The notes under the pieces are model-generated. The model ran no database searches. It was not told the origin of the DNA and worked only from the letters and a program-made list of their open reading frames with translations. 64,000 nt of DNA from Nostoc sp. ATCC 53789 (lineage in GTDB: Bacteria > Cyanobacteriota > Cyanobacteriia > Cyanobacteriales > Nostocaceae). The stretch lies in the NCBI RefSeq assembly GCF_009873495.1, contig NZ_CP046703.1, positions 682,001 to 746,000 on the forward strand, in the 5' to 3' direction. Positions 6,975 to 16,022 of this stretch are shown here, piece after piece (position 1 is the stretch's first letter; each line of letters begins with the position of its first letter). A program made the position numbers and the translations under genes.

Positions 6975-8858
6975 TTAAAATAAACAGCCGGCTGCTGCTT
7001 GGATGCGTTCTAAAGGCTGAACTGAGCGAGGAAGCATTGGTAAGCGAACCATTGTCAAACCTGGAAAATCGCAATTAATGGTTGCTGTAGAAGTAAAGCG
7101 GTTGAGAACAAGGTAATTCTGACTTACACCTATTTCTTGCATAGATTTGAACAGGCGTTGTTGTTCGGCAAGTACACTAGTCTGGTTAAGTGTAACCCCA
7201 ATGAACTCTGCTTGTTGTGGGTCTTTTAGCACTTTTTGGGCTTTAACTACACGCTGTCGCAAAGTTCGTAAACGCCCCATAAACTCTGTACGACCAAGGA
7301 CATTCTGATACTTGATCCAGAGTTTGAAAATCCAAGCTAGCCAGTCTGCTAATGCAGTTGGCATTTCTAGAAAACGCAGAAGATGACCTGTAGGAGCAGT
7401 GTCTAAAATAATTAAGTCTTCTTCTTGTTGCTCTAGCAATTCCATTACTGTTAACAGGGAAAGTATTTCATCAATCCCTGGTAAGGCTTGATCGACAATT
7501 TTGCGCCAGGCAGCAGGAGCATAGGCCATTTCAATAGCTTCGCTTGTTTGGGTTTCGCCACTCATCATTTGGGCCAGTTCCCATAGGTAATCGGCTCTGA
7601 ATTGATCGAGAATGCGATCGCCATCTACTTCCTGACCTCGAAGATTGGCAGTTATTTGATATGGTTCGTGTCCTAAACTCAAACCAAAGGCATCACCCAA
7701 AGAATGGGCTGGATCGATAGAAACCATGCGAATTTTGCGATCGGGATGTTGTTGAGCCATAGCCCAACCAATGGCAGCTGCTACTGTGGTTTTGCCTACT
7801 CCACCCTTACCGCCAATTAGTAACAGGCGACGACCTTTGGTGAGAAAATCTCCAAAGCTAGGAGGAATTGTTTCCGGCCATTGAACTGGGAGTAGATCGA
7901 TAAAAGATAGCGGTTCAAGCTGAGGAACATGGATTTGGTTGATGAGATGGCTGAGGGCTAGAATCCCTAAAGGCTCCTCATCTTGCTGTGGCACAATAAA
8001 AATCGGCTTTTCGTTAGCAAGATCGGTATACTGACCGATCATCGGTTGTTGTTCTTGGTAACGATCTGGGTCAGTCGCACTGGCCAGGACTTGGTTAACA
8101 AACAACCCTCCGCAAGGAACCTGCAAAGTTTGTAAGGCTTCTAGGAACCGTTTTGACTCCAACCAACTCATTGGTTCGGCGATCGCAACTAACAAACAAG
8201 CTGTATGGATGGGATCTTGAAGCAGACGACGACCTTGCGACAGTTCAGCTTTCAGGGTTTGCAAAAACTCGTCAGCGCGATCGGGTGTGTAACTTCCAGC
8301 AAAGGTCTTGCTAATAATCCGATGCTTTTCTTGAAACAGTTCAAGAGAGTGGAGGAAAGTGTCTAAAAAGTCCATCAATCCAAACAAGTTGAGAGTATGA
8401 CCGCTAGGAGCCATATCAACTACTACTCGATCTACCCGCTGCTCCTGAAAAAGGCGTTGGATCTCTAACAAGCCCATCAACTCGTCCAGTCCAGGCCAAT
8501 TTAAATCCCAAACTGGAGACAAGTCTTCTCCTTCAACAAAACTACCTCGCTCCACTAACAGTTCTAAAACCTGGCCGTAACGTTCTTTAAACTTTTGTAG
8601 CAGAAGCTTTGCATCCAACGCCCTTACTCGTAGATTTGGTAGTTCCGCTATGGGACGAGGAATGTCATCAACACTAACTTGTAAGACATCTCCAAGAGAG
8701 TGAGCCGGATCGGTTGAGATTAAAAGAATTTGCTCATTGGCGAATTTCTGCGCCCAACGACATGCAAAGGTGCAGGAGATTGTCGTTTTTCCGACTCCAC
8801 CTTTGCCGCTAAACATAGCAAGGTGTAGGTTATCAAAAAGTTCCATCCCGTTTGTCAT
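6975..8858 (-). CDS. Two-lobed ArsA/Get3-type ATPase linked to gvpV
   Basis: A 627-aa tandem duplication of the ArsA/TRC40/Get3 fold. First lobe: deviant Walker A SGKGGVGKTT (about residue 17), STDPAHSLGD switch, DMAPSGHTL loop. Second lobe (from about 335): GGKGGVGKTT, SIDPAHSLGD, DTAPTGHLL. Both lobes keep the signature lysine and appear ATP-competent. No CxxC zinc pair of eukaryotic Get3 and no arsenite-site cysteine cluster is seen, and no arsB or arsR lies nearby. ArsA-family proteins energise arsenite pumps or chaperone hydrophobic tail-anchored proteins. Its position before gvpV suggests a chaperone for hydrophobic gas-vesicle subunits (inference). It may correspond to a gene given a gvp letter elsewhere; I cannot verify that. 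Confidence 0.87.
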   Translation of the reverse strand: MTNGMELFDNLHLAMFSGKGGVGKTTISCTFACRWAQKFANEQILLISTDPAHSLGDVLQVSVDDIPRPIAELPNLRVRALDAKLLLQKFKERYGQVLELLVERGSFVEGEDLSPVWDLNWPGLDELMGLLEIQRLFQEQRVDRVVVDMAPSGHTLNLFGLMDFLDTFLHSLELFQEKHRIISKTFAGSYTPDRADEFLQTLKAELSQGRRLLQDPIHTACLLVAIAEPMSWLESKRFLEALQTLQVPCGGLFVNQVLASATDPDRYQEQQPMIGQYTDLANEKPIFIVPQQDEEPLGILALSHLINQIHVPQLEPLSFIDLLPVQWPETIPPSFGDFLTKGRRLLLIGGKGGVGKTTVAAAIGWAMAQQHPDRKIRMVSIDPAHSLGDAFGLSLGHEPYQITANLRGQEVDGDRILDQFRADYLWELAQMMSGETQTSEAIEMAYAPAAWRKIVDQALPGIDEILSLLTVMELLEQQEEDLIILDTAPTGHLLRFLEMPTALADWLAWIFKLWIKYQNVLGRTEFMGRLRTLRQRVVKAQKVLKDPQQAEFIGVTLNQTSVLAEQQRLFKSMQEIGVSQNYLVLNRFTSTATINCDFPGLTMVRLPMLPRSVQPLERIQAAAGCLF

Positions 8859-8982
8859 TTCTGGCGTTTTAGGATAAAGTTACTACATATTTTTGAAAAT
8901 TACTTAAGTAATTTTGCTGAATAAAGCTATTTAAAACCTTAATCTTTCACAGATAGGATTTACAAAACTTCTATCCTATAGG

Positions 8983-9000
8983 CTACCGTGTACACCGTAG
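8983..9000. repeat. Near-palindrome CTACCGTGTACACCGTAG
   Basis: An 18-base near-palindrome in the 275-base gap before the WD40 gene. It shares GTGTACACCGTAG with the ends of the element at 29099-29403 and is probably a solo or remnant end of that repeat family. The rest of 8859-9133 holds no gene. Confidence 0.5.
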
Positions 9001-9133
9001 ATCCTGGCGGTGACAGGGAAAGCTTCACCAGAGAATGTGTAATTAATTTTGTTGAGTTACTTACAAAGATTAGCCGAGGAACTATAACTGAGGTAAAGAT
9101 TTAGCCAGAGATGTCCAAAAGTAAGGAGATAAG

Positions 9134-12100
9134 ATGGTTAACAGTTCTGAAGGCGATATAAATATTGGGTTTAATGTCCAATGTATTTCTGAATACGACT
9201 TTTTTTCTGACAGTAATTTTGAGGACATTCATTGTCGTCCACTTAAAACAGACTCTCCGTACTTAGGACTAAAAACTTTTGAAATTAAAGATAAAGACAA
9301 ATTTTTTGGTCGGGAGAAGTGGATTGCTAATCTGGGAAATTGCTTAAAAAAAGATAATGTACTCTTGCTTTTAGGAGCATCAGACAGTGGCAAATCATCA
9401 TTGATTCGGGCAGGTTTAATTCCTTATTTAGGATCTCATAAAAATTCATTAATTAATATAAGTTTTCACCCAGATGAAAATCCTTTTATATCTCTTTATA
9501 AGTGTCTTGCTTCTACTTATGGTAAAAAATCGCAAATTGCAGATATTGCTCGAGAAATAAGAGAAAATACCCTAATTAAAATTGTCACATTCCTCAAACA
9601 AGATTATCAGTGCATTCTGATTTTTATTGACCAATTTGAAGAACTGTTTACAAAAACTCAAAAACCGGAACGCTATAAATTTGTTGCTAGTCTCTTTCAA
9701 CTGTTCCAGCAGCAGGATAGCTCTGTCAAAATTGTTTTAACCATGCGATCTGATTTTTTGGATAGATTTAGTGAGTATCCCCAACTTGCAAAGATCCATG
9801 ATCGCTATAGTCGTATACTCACTAGAATGAGTGATGCAGAATTAAAGTTAGCGATCGCTGAACCTGCTGCTAAAAATGGCGTTACCTTTGAACAAGGATT
9901 AGTTGAGCAAATTATTCATGATTTTCACCAACAAAATGATTATTTACCACTTCTGGCATACACTTTAGATGTGCTGTGGGAAAGAGAAAATATTGCAAAC
10001 CGGGTTCTGAAGATAAAGACTTATCAAGAACTAAAAGAGCAAACGTTTGGTTATTTAAGCGAACAAGCTAATCAATTTATTAATGCTAGTGTTGGATGGC
10101 GCGATCGCCAGGAACAAGAGATTCAAAAGTTAAACCTTGCACTGACTGAATTAAAACTGCGCGAGCAATCCGCCAGGGTTTTGAATTTACTTCCTGTCCA
10201 ACCGCTAGAGGGTTTGGTGCTGGCAATTCAAACAATGGGTGAGAATTTAGAGAAATATCCAAACCAGCTTCTAGCTCCTGTTTTGGGAAGCTTAAAGGAA
10301 GCAATGAACACACCCACAGAGGCAAATAGCTTGCGCGGACACGAGCAAGAGGTTAATTGTCTAGCCTTTAGTCCTGATGGCAAGTTTATTGCTAGTGGCA
10401 GTAGCGATTCTACGGTTTGCTTGTGGAATATCATTGGCAATCCTACCGCTCAATTTTTGTTGGGGCACGAGCAAGAGGTTAATTGTCTAGCTTTTAGTCC
10501 TGATGGCAAGTTTATTGTTAGTGGCAGTATTGACGGAATTTTGTGTTTATGGGATCTACAAGGTAATCTCATTACTCAACCGTGGCAGGGACATGAGGAA
10601 GGAGTTATTTCCGTCGCTTTTAGTCCAAATAGCGATGGCTGCGCCAACCCCGGAGGGGTACGCATTGTCAGTGTTGGTTTTGACGGAACAGTTTGTTTGT
10701 GGGATTTACAAGGTAACGCCATTACTCAACCTTGGCGCGGACACAAGGAAGGAGTTATTTCCGTCGCCTTTAGCCCAAATGGCGATTGCATTATCAGTGT
10801 TGGTTTTGACGGAACGGTGTGTTTGTGGGATTTACAAGGTAACAGCATTACCCAACCCTGGCACAAACATGAGGCGAAAATTATTTGCGTCGCCTTTAGC
10901 TCTGATAGCAAGTTTATTGTCAGTGGTAGTAGTGATTCTACAGTGCGGTTATGGGACATCCAAGGTAATCCCATCGGTCAACCTTGGCACGGGCATGAAG
11001 GACATATAAATTCTGTAGCGTTTAGCCCTGATGGCAAGTTTATTATTAGTGGTAGCTGCGATCGCACAATACGCTTGTGGAATATCAATGGCAACCCCAT
11101 CACTCAACCTTGGCGGGGACATGAAGGACAGGTTAATTCCTTAGCCTTTAGCCCTGATGGCAAGCTGATTATCAGTGGTGGCGATAAAACTGTGCGTTTG
11201 TGGGAGCTACATCAAATACTACAAGATCGGGTCATCGGGCGATCGCAACGCAAATATGAGAATTGGGTCAATTGTGTCGCCTTTAGCCCAGATAGTCAGT
11301 GGATTATCACTGCCAGCAATGATTCGACAATCCGTTTGTGGGATATTCACGGCAACCCCATTGGTCAACCTTGGCATGGGCATGAAAAAGAAGTTAATTC
11401 TGTCGCCTTTAGCCCTGATGGTCAGTGGATTATCAGCGCCAGCAATGATTCGACAGTGCGCTTATGGGATATTCACGGCAACCCCATTGGTCAACCTTGG
11501 CGCGGACATGAAAAAGAAGTCAATTCTGTCACCTTTAGCCCTGATGGTCAGTGGATTATCAGTGCCAGCAATGATTCGACAGTCCGCTTGTGGGATATTC
11601 ACGGCAACCCCATTGGTCAACCTTGGCGCGGACATGAAAAAGAAGTCAATTCTGTCACCTTTAGCCCTGATGGTCAGTGGATTATCAGTGCCAGCAATGA
11701 TTCGACAATCCGCTTGTGGGATATTCACGGCAACCCCATTGGTCAACCTTGGCGTGGGCATGAAAAAGAAGTTAATTCTGTCGCCTTTAGCCCTGATGGT
11801 AAGTGGATTGTCAGTGCCAGCAATGATTCGACAGTGTGCTTGTGGGATATTTACGGCAACCCCATTGGTCAACCTTGGCGTGGGCATGAAAAAGAAGTTA
11901 ATTCTGTCGCCTTTAGCCCTGATGGTAAGTGGATTGTCAGTGCCAGCAATGATTCGACAGTGTGCTTGTGGGATATTTACGGCAACCCCATTGGTAGACC
12001 TTGGCGCGGGCATGAGTATTGGGTAAATTCCGCAGCTTTTAGCCCTGATGGTAAACTGATTGTCAGTGGTAGTCTTGATGGAACAGTCCGCTTGTGGTAC

Positions 12101-12388
12101 TGTGGGTGGCAAGAATGGTTGCAAGTTTGCTGCAACAGATTAAATTATCATCCCGTCTTTCAAAATCCTGAAAATGGCAGTGATGTAGAAATTGCCTACC
12201 AAACTTGTCAAAAATATGTATGGAATCCACAATTCCCCAAACAGTTGCACAACCAAGGAGCAGCCAAGCTAAAAGAGAAAGCTTTTTTAGCAGCTTTAGA
12301 GGATTTTAAGCAAGCAGTTCAACTTAATTTCACATCGCACTGGAAAGATCGCCTTGCTTGGCAATCAGTACCCACAGAGAACCAATAA
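9134..12388 (+). CDS. nSTAND NTPase with 14 WD40 repeats
   Basis: 1084 aa. After about 40 N-terminal residues comes an nSTAND1-type conserved motif (YLGLKTFEIKDKDKFFGRE), Walker A GASDSGKSS (about residue 81), Walker B ILIFIDQFEELF, and a helical region to about 390. Residues 393-1000 are 14 WD40 repeats of 42 residues, enough for two seven-bladed propellers. A TPR-like tail follows (LKEKAFLAALEDFKQAVQLN). STAND proteins sense a ligand with repeats and switch by ATP binding; several classes act in anti-phage immunity. No catalytic effector domain is visible at the N-terminus. The start ATG is supported by AAGGAG six bases upstream. The adjacent restriction-type remnant fits a defence-related locus (inference). 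Confidence 0.93.
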   Translation: MVNSSEGDINIGFNVQCISEYDFFSDSNFEDIHCRPLKTDSPYLGLKTFEIKDKDKFFGREKWIANLGNCLKKDNVLLLLGASDSGKSSLIRAGLIPYLGSHKNSLINISFHPDENPFISLYKCLASTYGKKSQIADIAREIRENTLIKIVTFLKQDYQCILIFIDQFEELFTKTQKPERYKFVASLFQLFQQQDSSVKIVLTMRSDFLDRFSEYPQLAKIHDRYSRILTRMSDAELKLAIAEPAAKNGVTFEQGLVEQIIHDFHQQNDYLPLLAYTLDVLWERENIANRVLKIKTYQELKEQTFGYLSEQANQFINASVGWRDRQEQEIQKLNLALTELKLREQSARVLNLLPVQPLEGLVLAIQTMGENLEKYPNQLLAPVLGSLKEAMNTPTEANSLRGHEQEVNCLAFSPDGKFIASGSSDSTVCLWNIIGNPTAQFLLGHEQEVNCLAFSPDGKFIVSGSIDGILCLWDLQGNLITQPWQGHEEGVISVAFSPNSDGCANPGGVRIVSVGFDGTVCLWDLQGNAITQPWRGHKEGVISVAFSPNGDCIISVGFDGTVCLWDLQGNSITQPWHKHEAKIICVAFSSDSKFIVSGSSDSTVRLWDIQGNPIGQPWHGHEGHINSVAFSPDGKFIISGSCDRTIRLWNINGNPITQPWRGHEGQVNSLAFSPDGKLIISGGDKTVRLWELHQILQDRVIGRSQRKYENWVNCVAFSPDSQWIITASNDSTIRLWDIHGNPIGQPWHGHEKEVNSVAFSPDGQWIISASNDSTVRLWDIHGNPIGQPWRGHEKEVNSVTFSPDGQWIISASNDSTVRLWDIHGNPIGQPWRGHEKEVNSVTFSPDGQWIISASNDSTIRLWDIHGNPIGQPWRGHEKEVNSVAFSPDGKWIVSASNDSTVCLWDIYGNPIGQPWRGHEKEVNSVAFSPDGKWIVSASNDSTVCLWDIYGNPIGRPWRGHEYWVNSAAFSPDGKLIVSGSLDGTVRLWYCGWQEWLQVCCNRLNYHPVFQNPENGSDVEIAYQTCQKYVWNPQFPKQLHNQGAAKLKEKAFLAALEDFKQAVQLNFTSHWKDRLAWQSVPTENQ
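10635..10663. repeat. Small dispersed repeat inserted in-frame in WD40 repeat 3
   Basis: GGCTGCGCCAACCCCGGAGG and seven following bases interrupt repeat 3. The sister repeat 4 reads FSPNGDCIISVGFDG, while repeat 3 reads FSPNSDGCANPGGVRIVSVGFDG. The extra residues fall in a loop between blade strands and keep frame. The motif is of the GGCTGCGCC / GGGTACGC class of short repeats found between Nostoc genes. Confidence 0.7.
11341..12010 (+). repeat. Near-identical 126-bp WD40-coding tandem repeats
   Basis: The phrase TGGGATATTCACGGCAACCC or its TTTACGGC variant recurs with exact 126-base spacing (GGATAT at 11341, 11467, 11593, 11719, 11845, 11971). Adjacent units differ by only a few bases, much less than repeats 1-7 differ among themselves, indicating recent duplication or gene conversion. 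Confidence 0.9.
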
Positions 12389-12677
12389 CTCGGCCTACGG
12401 TTGACAACTGCAATAAAAGTTTTGAATGCATCCTGCACGTTTAGGGACTTTGCGTTCCCGAACTAGTGCTGCATATAAGGGTATCAATACCTTGATTCAA
12501 CGTGAAGGTTCTCAAGATTTCTTTTGGAAGTCCACTATTCGGGATTTGGATGAAAGTGATTGGGAAGAACACAGACTAGATATTCATCACATTTTCCCCA
12601 AAAGTTGGTGTGACAAGCAGGGTATTCCCGCATCTCGCTATAACTCTATCCTCAACAAAACTCCAATATCGTTTAAA

Positions 12678-13842
12678 CCCACATTCCGCAGGTTAGTTAA
12701 GAAAGAAGATAATATTTTCGACAAGGAGCGCCAAAAAACTGAAGAATCCATTGCCTTTCATGGGTTAAGTTGGCAATTTGCTTGATTTGGGAGACGGTAA
12801 CCAAATGAATTGACATAAAACATTGGAACACCCAACGTAAGGTGGGAGTAGAAGTTGGTTTACCCAACTGATTATCAATAGTTTTTTTTGCCCGTTCTAA
12901 GGCTTGACGTAAAGCTCTTTGACCCAGACTATAAACAAGCAAGCACAAACCCATAATCATTGCTAATGCGGCAACTCGCTCAGTCGAATTGAGAAAGACA
13001 CTGGAAGTAAAAAATAAAGGGTCTTTGAGAAATCGGAAACCACGCTCAGTAGACTGCTGTGCCTTATATTCACGTAAAACATCTTCATCGCTGAGTTCTT
13101 CGGCATCGAGGACATTGGTCGCTAAAATAAATCTTCCAGCGCGTTTGGTTTCGATGGCGATGGCTATTTCCTTGGGTTCTAGCGTGGCATCGACTTGGTA
13201 GTAAAAGGTAGGGGCAGCATCCTTACTGGGTCTACCACGTCCAGTATGTTTTTTTACTTCCTTAACCTGGATATTAGCCAGTTGGTGTAAGGGCAACTTA
13301 GAACTGAGCCGTTGTGCCGCAATCAGAGCATCTTTTGAGCAAGCAAATTCTTGGTTTGACAACTGCCGAAGTTCGGATTGGGCAACTGATAACTTTTTAA
13401 TTAAACGTTTTTCCAACTGCTTGAGGTCAGCTTCTTTTCTGGCTTGACTTTCGTTAGTCCCGCCTCATATAATTTGTCCAATACTCGACCCAAACGGTCA
13501 TCGTTTAAGTGTTCTGGACGTATTCCTTCTCCTAAAAGATGCTCGGTAGCTTTGCCTACGAAAAACTTTTCAAACAAATATAACGGCGCACTCACGAATC
13601 CTAATCCGTTTAAAATCATTGCTTTTACAACTTGACCTGCACTGATGATTTCTTGAGAGTGAGTTCCCAGCAGTCGGTTAATTTGTTCTACTAAATTCAT
13701 CTCATCACAGATGCCTGCGACTATGCCGCAGTGATCAATATCCTGTACCCTGATATTTAATGATGCTGTCATGCTTCTAAAATGCAGCATTTAGGTCATT
13801 TTCAAAAATACAGCATTTACGAGCGCACCTGCGGAATCTGGG
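12678..13842 (-). mobile_element. IS1634-family element, internally deleted, with TIRs and target duplication
   Basis: 1165 bases bounded by inverted repeats CCCACATTCCGCAGGT (12678-12693) and, inverted, CCCAGATTCCGCAGGT (13827-13842), 15 of 16 matching. TTTAAA flanks both sides (12672-12677, 13843-13848), the 6-base target duplication; because TTTAAA is palindromic the ends could shift by a base. Restoring one copy repairs the host gene's frame, which confirms the boundaries. Confidence 0.92.
12697..13790 (-). pseudogene. IS1634-family transposase, internally deleted
   Basis: The first frame (13790-13401) encodes the DUF4277 N-terminal domain (LNIRVQDIDHCGIVAG, LNDDRLGRVLDKLYEAGLT). The second (13416-12697) encodes the C-terminal half, with GRGRPSKDAAPTFYYQV and the YKAQQSTERGFRFLKDP motif carrying the last catalytic glutamate. 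About 150 residues that normally lie between them, including the first catalytic aspartates of the DDE triad, are missing at the junction near 13400-13420. The protein cannot be active; the element could move only with help from a relative. Confidence 0.85.
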
Positions 13843-14115
13843 TTTAAAGCAAATCGCATGATTGGCGGTAAAGCTCCAAGTGAATATCTGGTTCAACTTC
13901 AAAAGCATGACAGTGTTCAGCTAGACGATGCAGGTATGAATGCAATTCTGGCAACTCATCAAATCGACGCAATAACACTTCGACAAGACGACTTTGAGGG
14001 TTTTATGGCATCGCGTCAAAGGATGATACTTGCCAAAATCGAAGCTGCTATGGGCAAGCCTGTATTGGCTGTGGATGATTCCGCATACAGCGATGTGACA
14101 GATGAAGAAGAGTGA

Positions 14116-14295
14116 TTTGAGATAAATTAACTTAGCAAAATGACTTACTCCTTATTCCAAAGCAGCCCCAAGTACTACCGCACCATCAACACGTATCCGC
14201 GACTTTGAGCAGATGCCAAGGCTTACAACGCGTTATGCGAAAGACATGGTTGCCGTGATGGATTTAAACTTGCTTGAACCCAATAAAAGATAATC
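14116..14295 (+). other. Gap with coding-like debris
   Basis: A frame ending at about 14291 reads RIRDFEQMPRLTTRYAKDMVAVMDLNLLEPNKR without a start; another frame begins ATG at about 14140 (MTYSLFQSSPKYYRTINTYPRL). They look like a small gene broken by a frameshift, downstream of the DUF262 remnant. No family recognised. Confidence 0.35.
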
Positions 14296-15046
14296 GTGAA
14301 AACTGAATTACCTCCATTAACTAATTGTGTTCTATTCTTTGTAGCTGTTATAAGTATGGTGTATTTATATAACAGCATAGCTCAAAGGCGATTAATTAAA
14401 AAGCAACGAAAAGCAGAAAGGCCCAAATCTGGTTTTGGCTTTTATATTTTATGGAATCAAATTTCGTTAATTTCCTTTTTTTCTGTAACTTATATTATAG
14501 GATGGGATGCGCCATCAGTTGGTTTAAAACTTGAAATATTCCCAGTAATTTCCTTAATAATTGGCTTAATTTCCTATTTTATATTCGTATTAGTTTTAAG
14601 TAAGCTTTTAAAGCTTTTGAGAGTCAGCCAAATTGTAGAAAATGATGCTTATCTCGTTGCTGTAAGGCTTATGCCCCGACAAAAGGTTCAGAAAATATTA
14701 TTTATGATTACCGTATGTATATTAAATCCAATAACAGAATAGTTGATATTTCGTGGAGTACTAGTACATCAATTAAGCCTATATACAAATAATTATTACT
14801 TGGCATTTTTGGGGATTGTTTGTAAGTGTTGGGAATCATATTTATCAAGGAATGCTACATATTATTACGCATATTGTTTTTTATATTTTCACTGTAACAT
14901 TGCTTTATTCAGATGTAGGACTTATTGGGTCTATAGGTTTTCACTTAGCAGGAGATATTTACCCGTTCATGTGGCTTAAATATCAGGTTAGTAACTATAA
15001 ACAACGAAGAAGGGAGGAACGCAGAGCTAAATATGTTTCCAGTTAG
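14296..15046 (+). pseudogene. CPBP-family intramembrane protease, stop codon in the catalytic motif plus a frameshift
   Basis: Three pieces of one CPBP (CAAX-protease/bacteriocin-processing, Abi) protein. 14296-14739 encodes several membrane helices and ends NPITE; a TAG at 14740-14742 replaces the second Glu of the EExxxR motif, and reading continues LIFRGVLVHQ in the same frame. Near TTTTTGGGG (about 14803-14816) the frame shifts by one base into FVSVGNHIYQG (the FxxxH-type second motif) and SIGFHLAGD (third). The remainder ends at 15046 in a basic tail. These proteases cleave membrane proteins and are often bacteriocin- or phage-resistance related. Two independent lesions, one catalytic, make activity unlikely. 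Confidence 0.85.
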
Positions 15047-15443
15047 AATATCAGACACTCTCTTTATACAATAACGCTAGGTTATAAAGTATCAATTTTA
15101 AACCAATAAGAATTTTACTCACATCAGGCGAAGTAAAAAGGTTAGAAAAATTGTTATTCGAGAGTTAATCTGCTATTTGCCAACTGAAAAGACATCAAAT
15201 GCAGATTCAACCCTTTGATGAGCAGCGATCGCTTTCTTTGTTCAATTCAAGCACATGGCATGAGTATTGCGATGCCGATAGTACAATCGCTACTCCGTCA
15301 TGCTCAAGCTGGTGGTTTTGGCATAGAAACTGCTGATGCTTACAGAAATGCGCTTGGTGGTTCTGCACCTGCTTGAAATCTGCGACAAATTTTAACTGGA
15401 GTGCTGGTTTTAGCTTCAAGGCTAGTTTCGTTTGTCTTGACAG
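15047..15443. other. About 400 bases with no supported gene
   Basis: A short plus-strand frame (about 15235-15377) reads SLLRHAQAGGFGIETADAYRNALGGSAPA, which has coding-like composition but no start or family that I recognise; the open frame on the other strand is its shadow. Probably the tail of a deleted gene. Confidence 0.3.
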
Positions 15444-15659
15444 CTAATCATACGTAAATAACTGAACATTGTTACAATCTCTACATTTACGTGCCCGTAG
15501 CTTTTCGCCTTCCCCCCACCCAGCCCCATCAGCACGGAAATACACCCACTGACTTACTGATTCTCCAACGGTACGACCCCAAACAAAATTTTGTGAGCCA
15601 CAGATAGGACATGGCGTTTCTTGTGGGCTAAGGTTTTTGTGATTCGGTTGGTTGTTCAT
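15444..15659 (-). CDS. Small zinc-ribbon protein, unknown function
   Basis: A 71-aa protein with two cysteine pairs, CPICG (residues 17-21) and CRDC (about 60-63), spaced as in a zinc ribbon, and a Trp/Gly-rich centre (WVYFRADGAGWGEGEK). The start follows an A+T-rich leader. The domain could bind zinc, and proteins of this size are often nucleic-acid or protein adaptors, but nothing in the context fixes a role. It lies among gene debris; its reading frame is intact. Confidence 0.65.
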   Translation of the reverse strand: MNNQPNHKNLSPQETPCPICGSQNFVWGRTVGESVSQWVYFRADGAGWGEGEKLRARKCRDCNNVQLFTYD

Positions 15660-16022
15660 GAACTTATCCCGATAAATTCTGAGTGCAATCTTCAGCAGCT
15701 ATTGGACCAGAGTGCGATCGCTATCGCTTGAGATTGAATTACCGATTTTTCCAACTGAGTGATAATTCTATTTCCAGCAATCATCACTGTAAAAGACTTT
15801 CTGTTGTCCGTTGGGTAAAATCTCGCGCACCATCCGTTTCTAACACGCCATCTGTCAACAATGCTGTAAGTGATTAATTGTGGGATTCAAGGGATTCTAC
15901 TTGGTAGAATTTGGACTTGATAGCATAAACTAATCACCCCGCAAGGGGACACAATAACGGAACTAATTGAGGGCTAGAATTCTTTTGTTGACCCCGCCAA
16001 ACCCCGCAGTTGTTCTTCAACT
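15660..16022. other. About 360 bases with no gene seen
   Basis: A minus-strand fragment (about 15829-15764) reads VREILPNGQQKVFYSDDCWK and may be a gene scrap. Otherwise only HIP1 sites and A+T-rich spacer. Confidence 0.3.

Larger units (their letters stand above)
12426..14115 (+). pseudogene. DUF262/GmrSD-type HNH protein remnant, split by IS1634-family element
   Basis: Two coding pieces, 12426-12677 and 13849-14115, join in the same frame when the element between them and one TTTAAA are removed: ...NKTPISFK then ANRMIGGKAPSEYL.... The joined protein is about 173 aa and is the C-terminal part of a DUF262-family (GmrSD-like, type IV restriction) protein, with the HNH motif DIHHIFPKSWC, the TP.S...NR.IGG.APS.YL stretch and the IEAAMGK ending. 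The N-terminal DUF262 NTPase/nuclease region is absent upstream, where the WD40 gene ends, so the gene was already truncated before the IS entered. Unlikely to be functional. Confidence 0.85.

Noticed and set aside
6975..8858. Arsenite-pump ATPase (arsA)
   Set aside because: Fold fits, but no ars genes are near and the arsenite-binding cysteine cluster was not seen; gas-vesicle context favoured.
10503..11009. 168-aa plus-strand open frame inside the WD40 gene
   Set aside because: It is a shifted-frame shadow of WD40 repeats; repetitive composition follows the real frame.
11175..12124. Two long repetitive open frames (+ and -) over the 126-bp repeats
   Set aside because: Because the repeat unit is a multiple of three, all frames stay open; the WD40 frame is the only one with a known fold.
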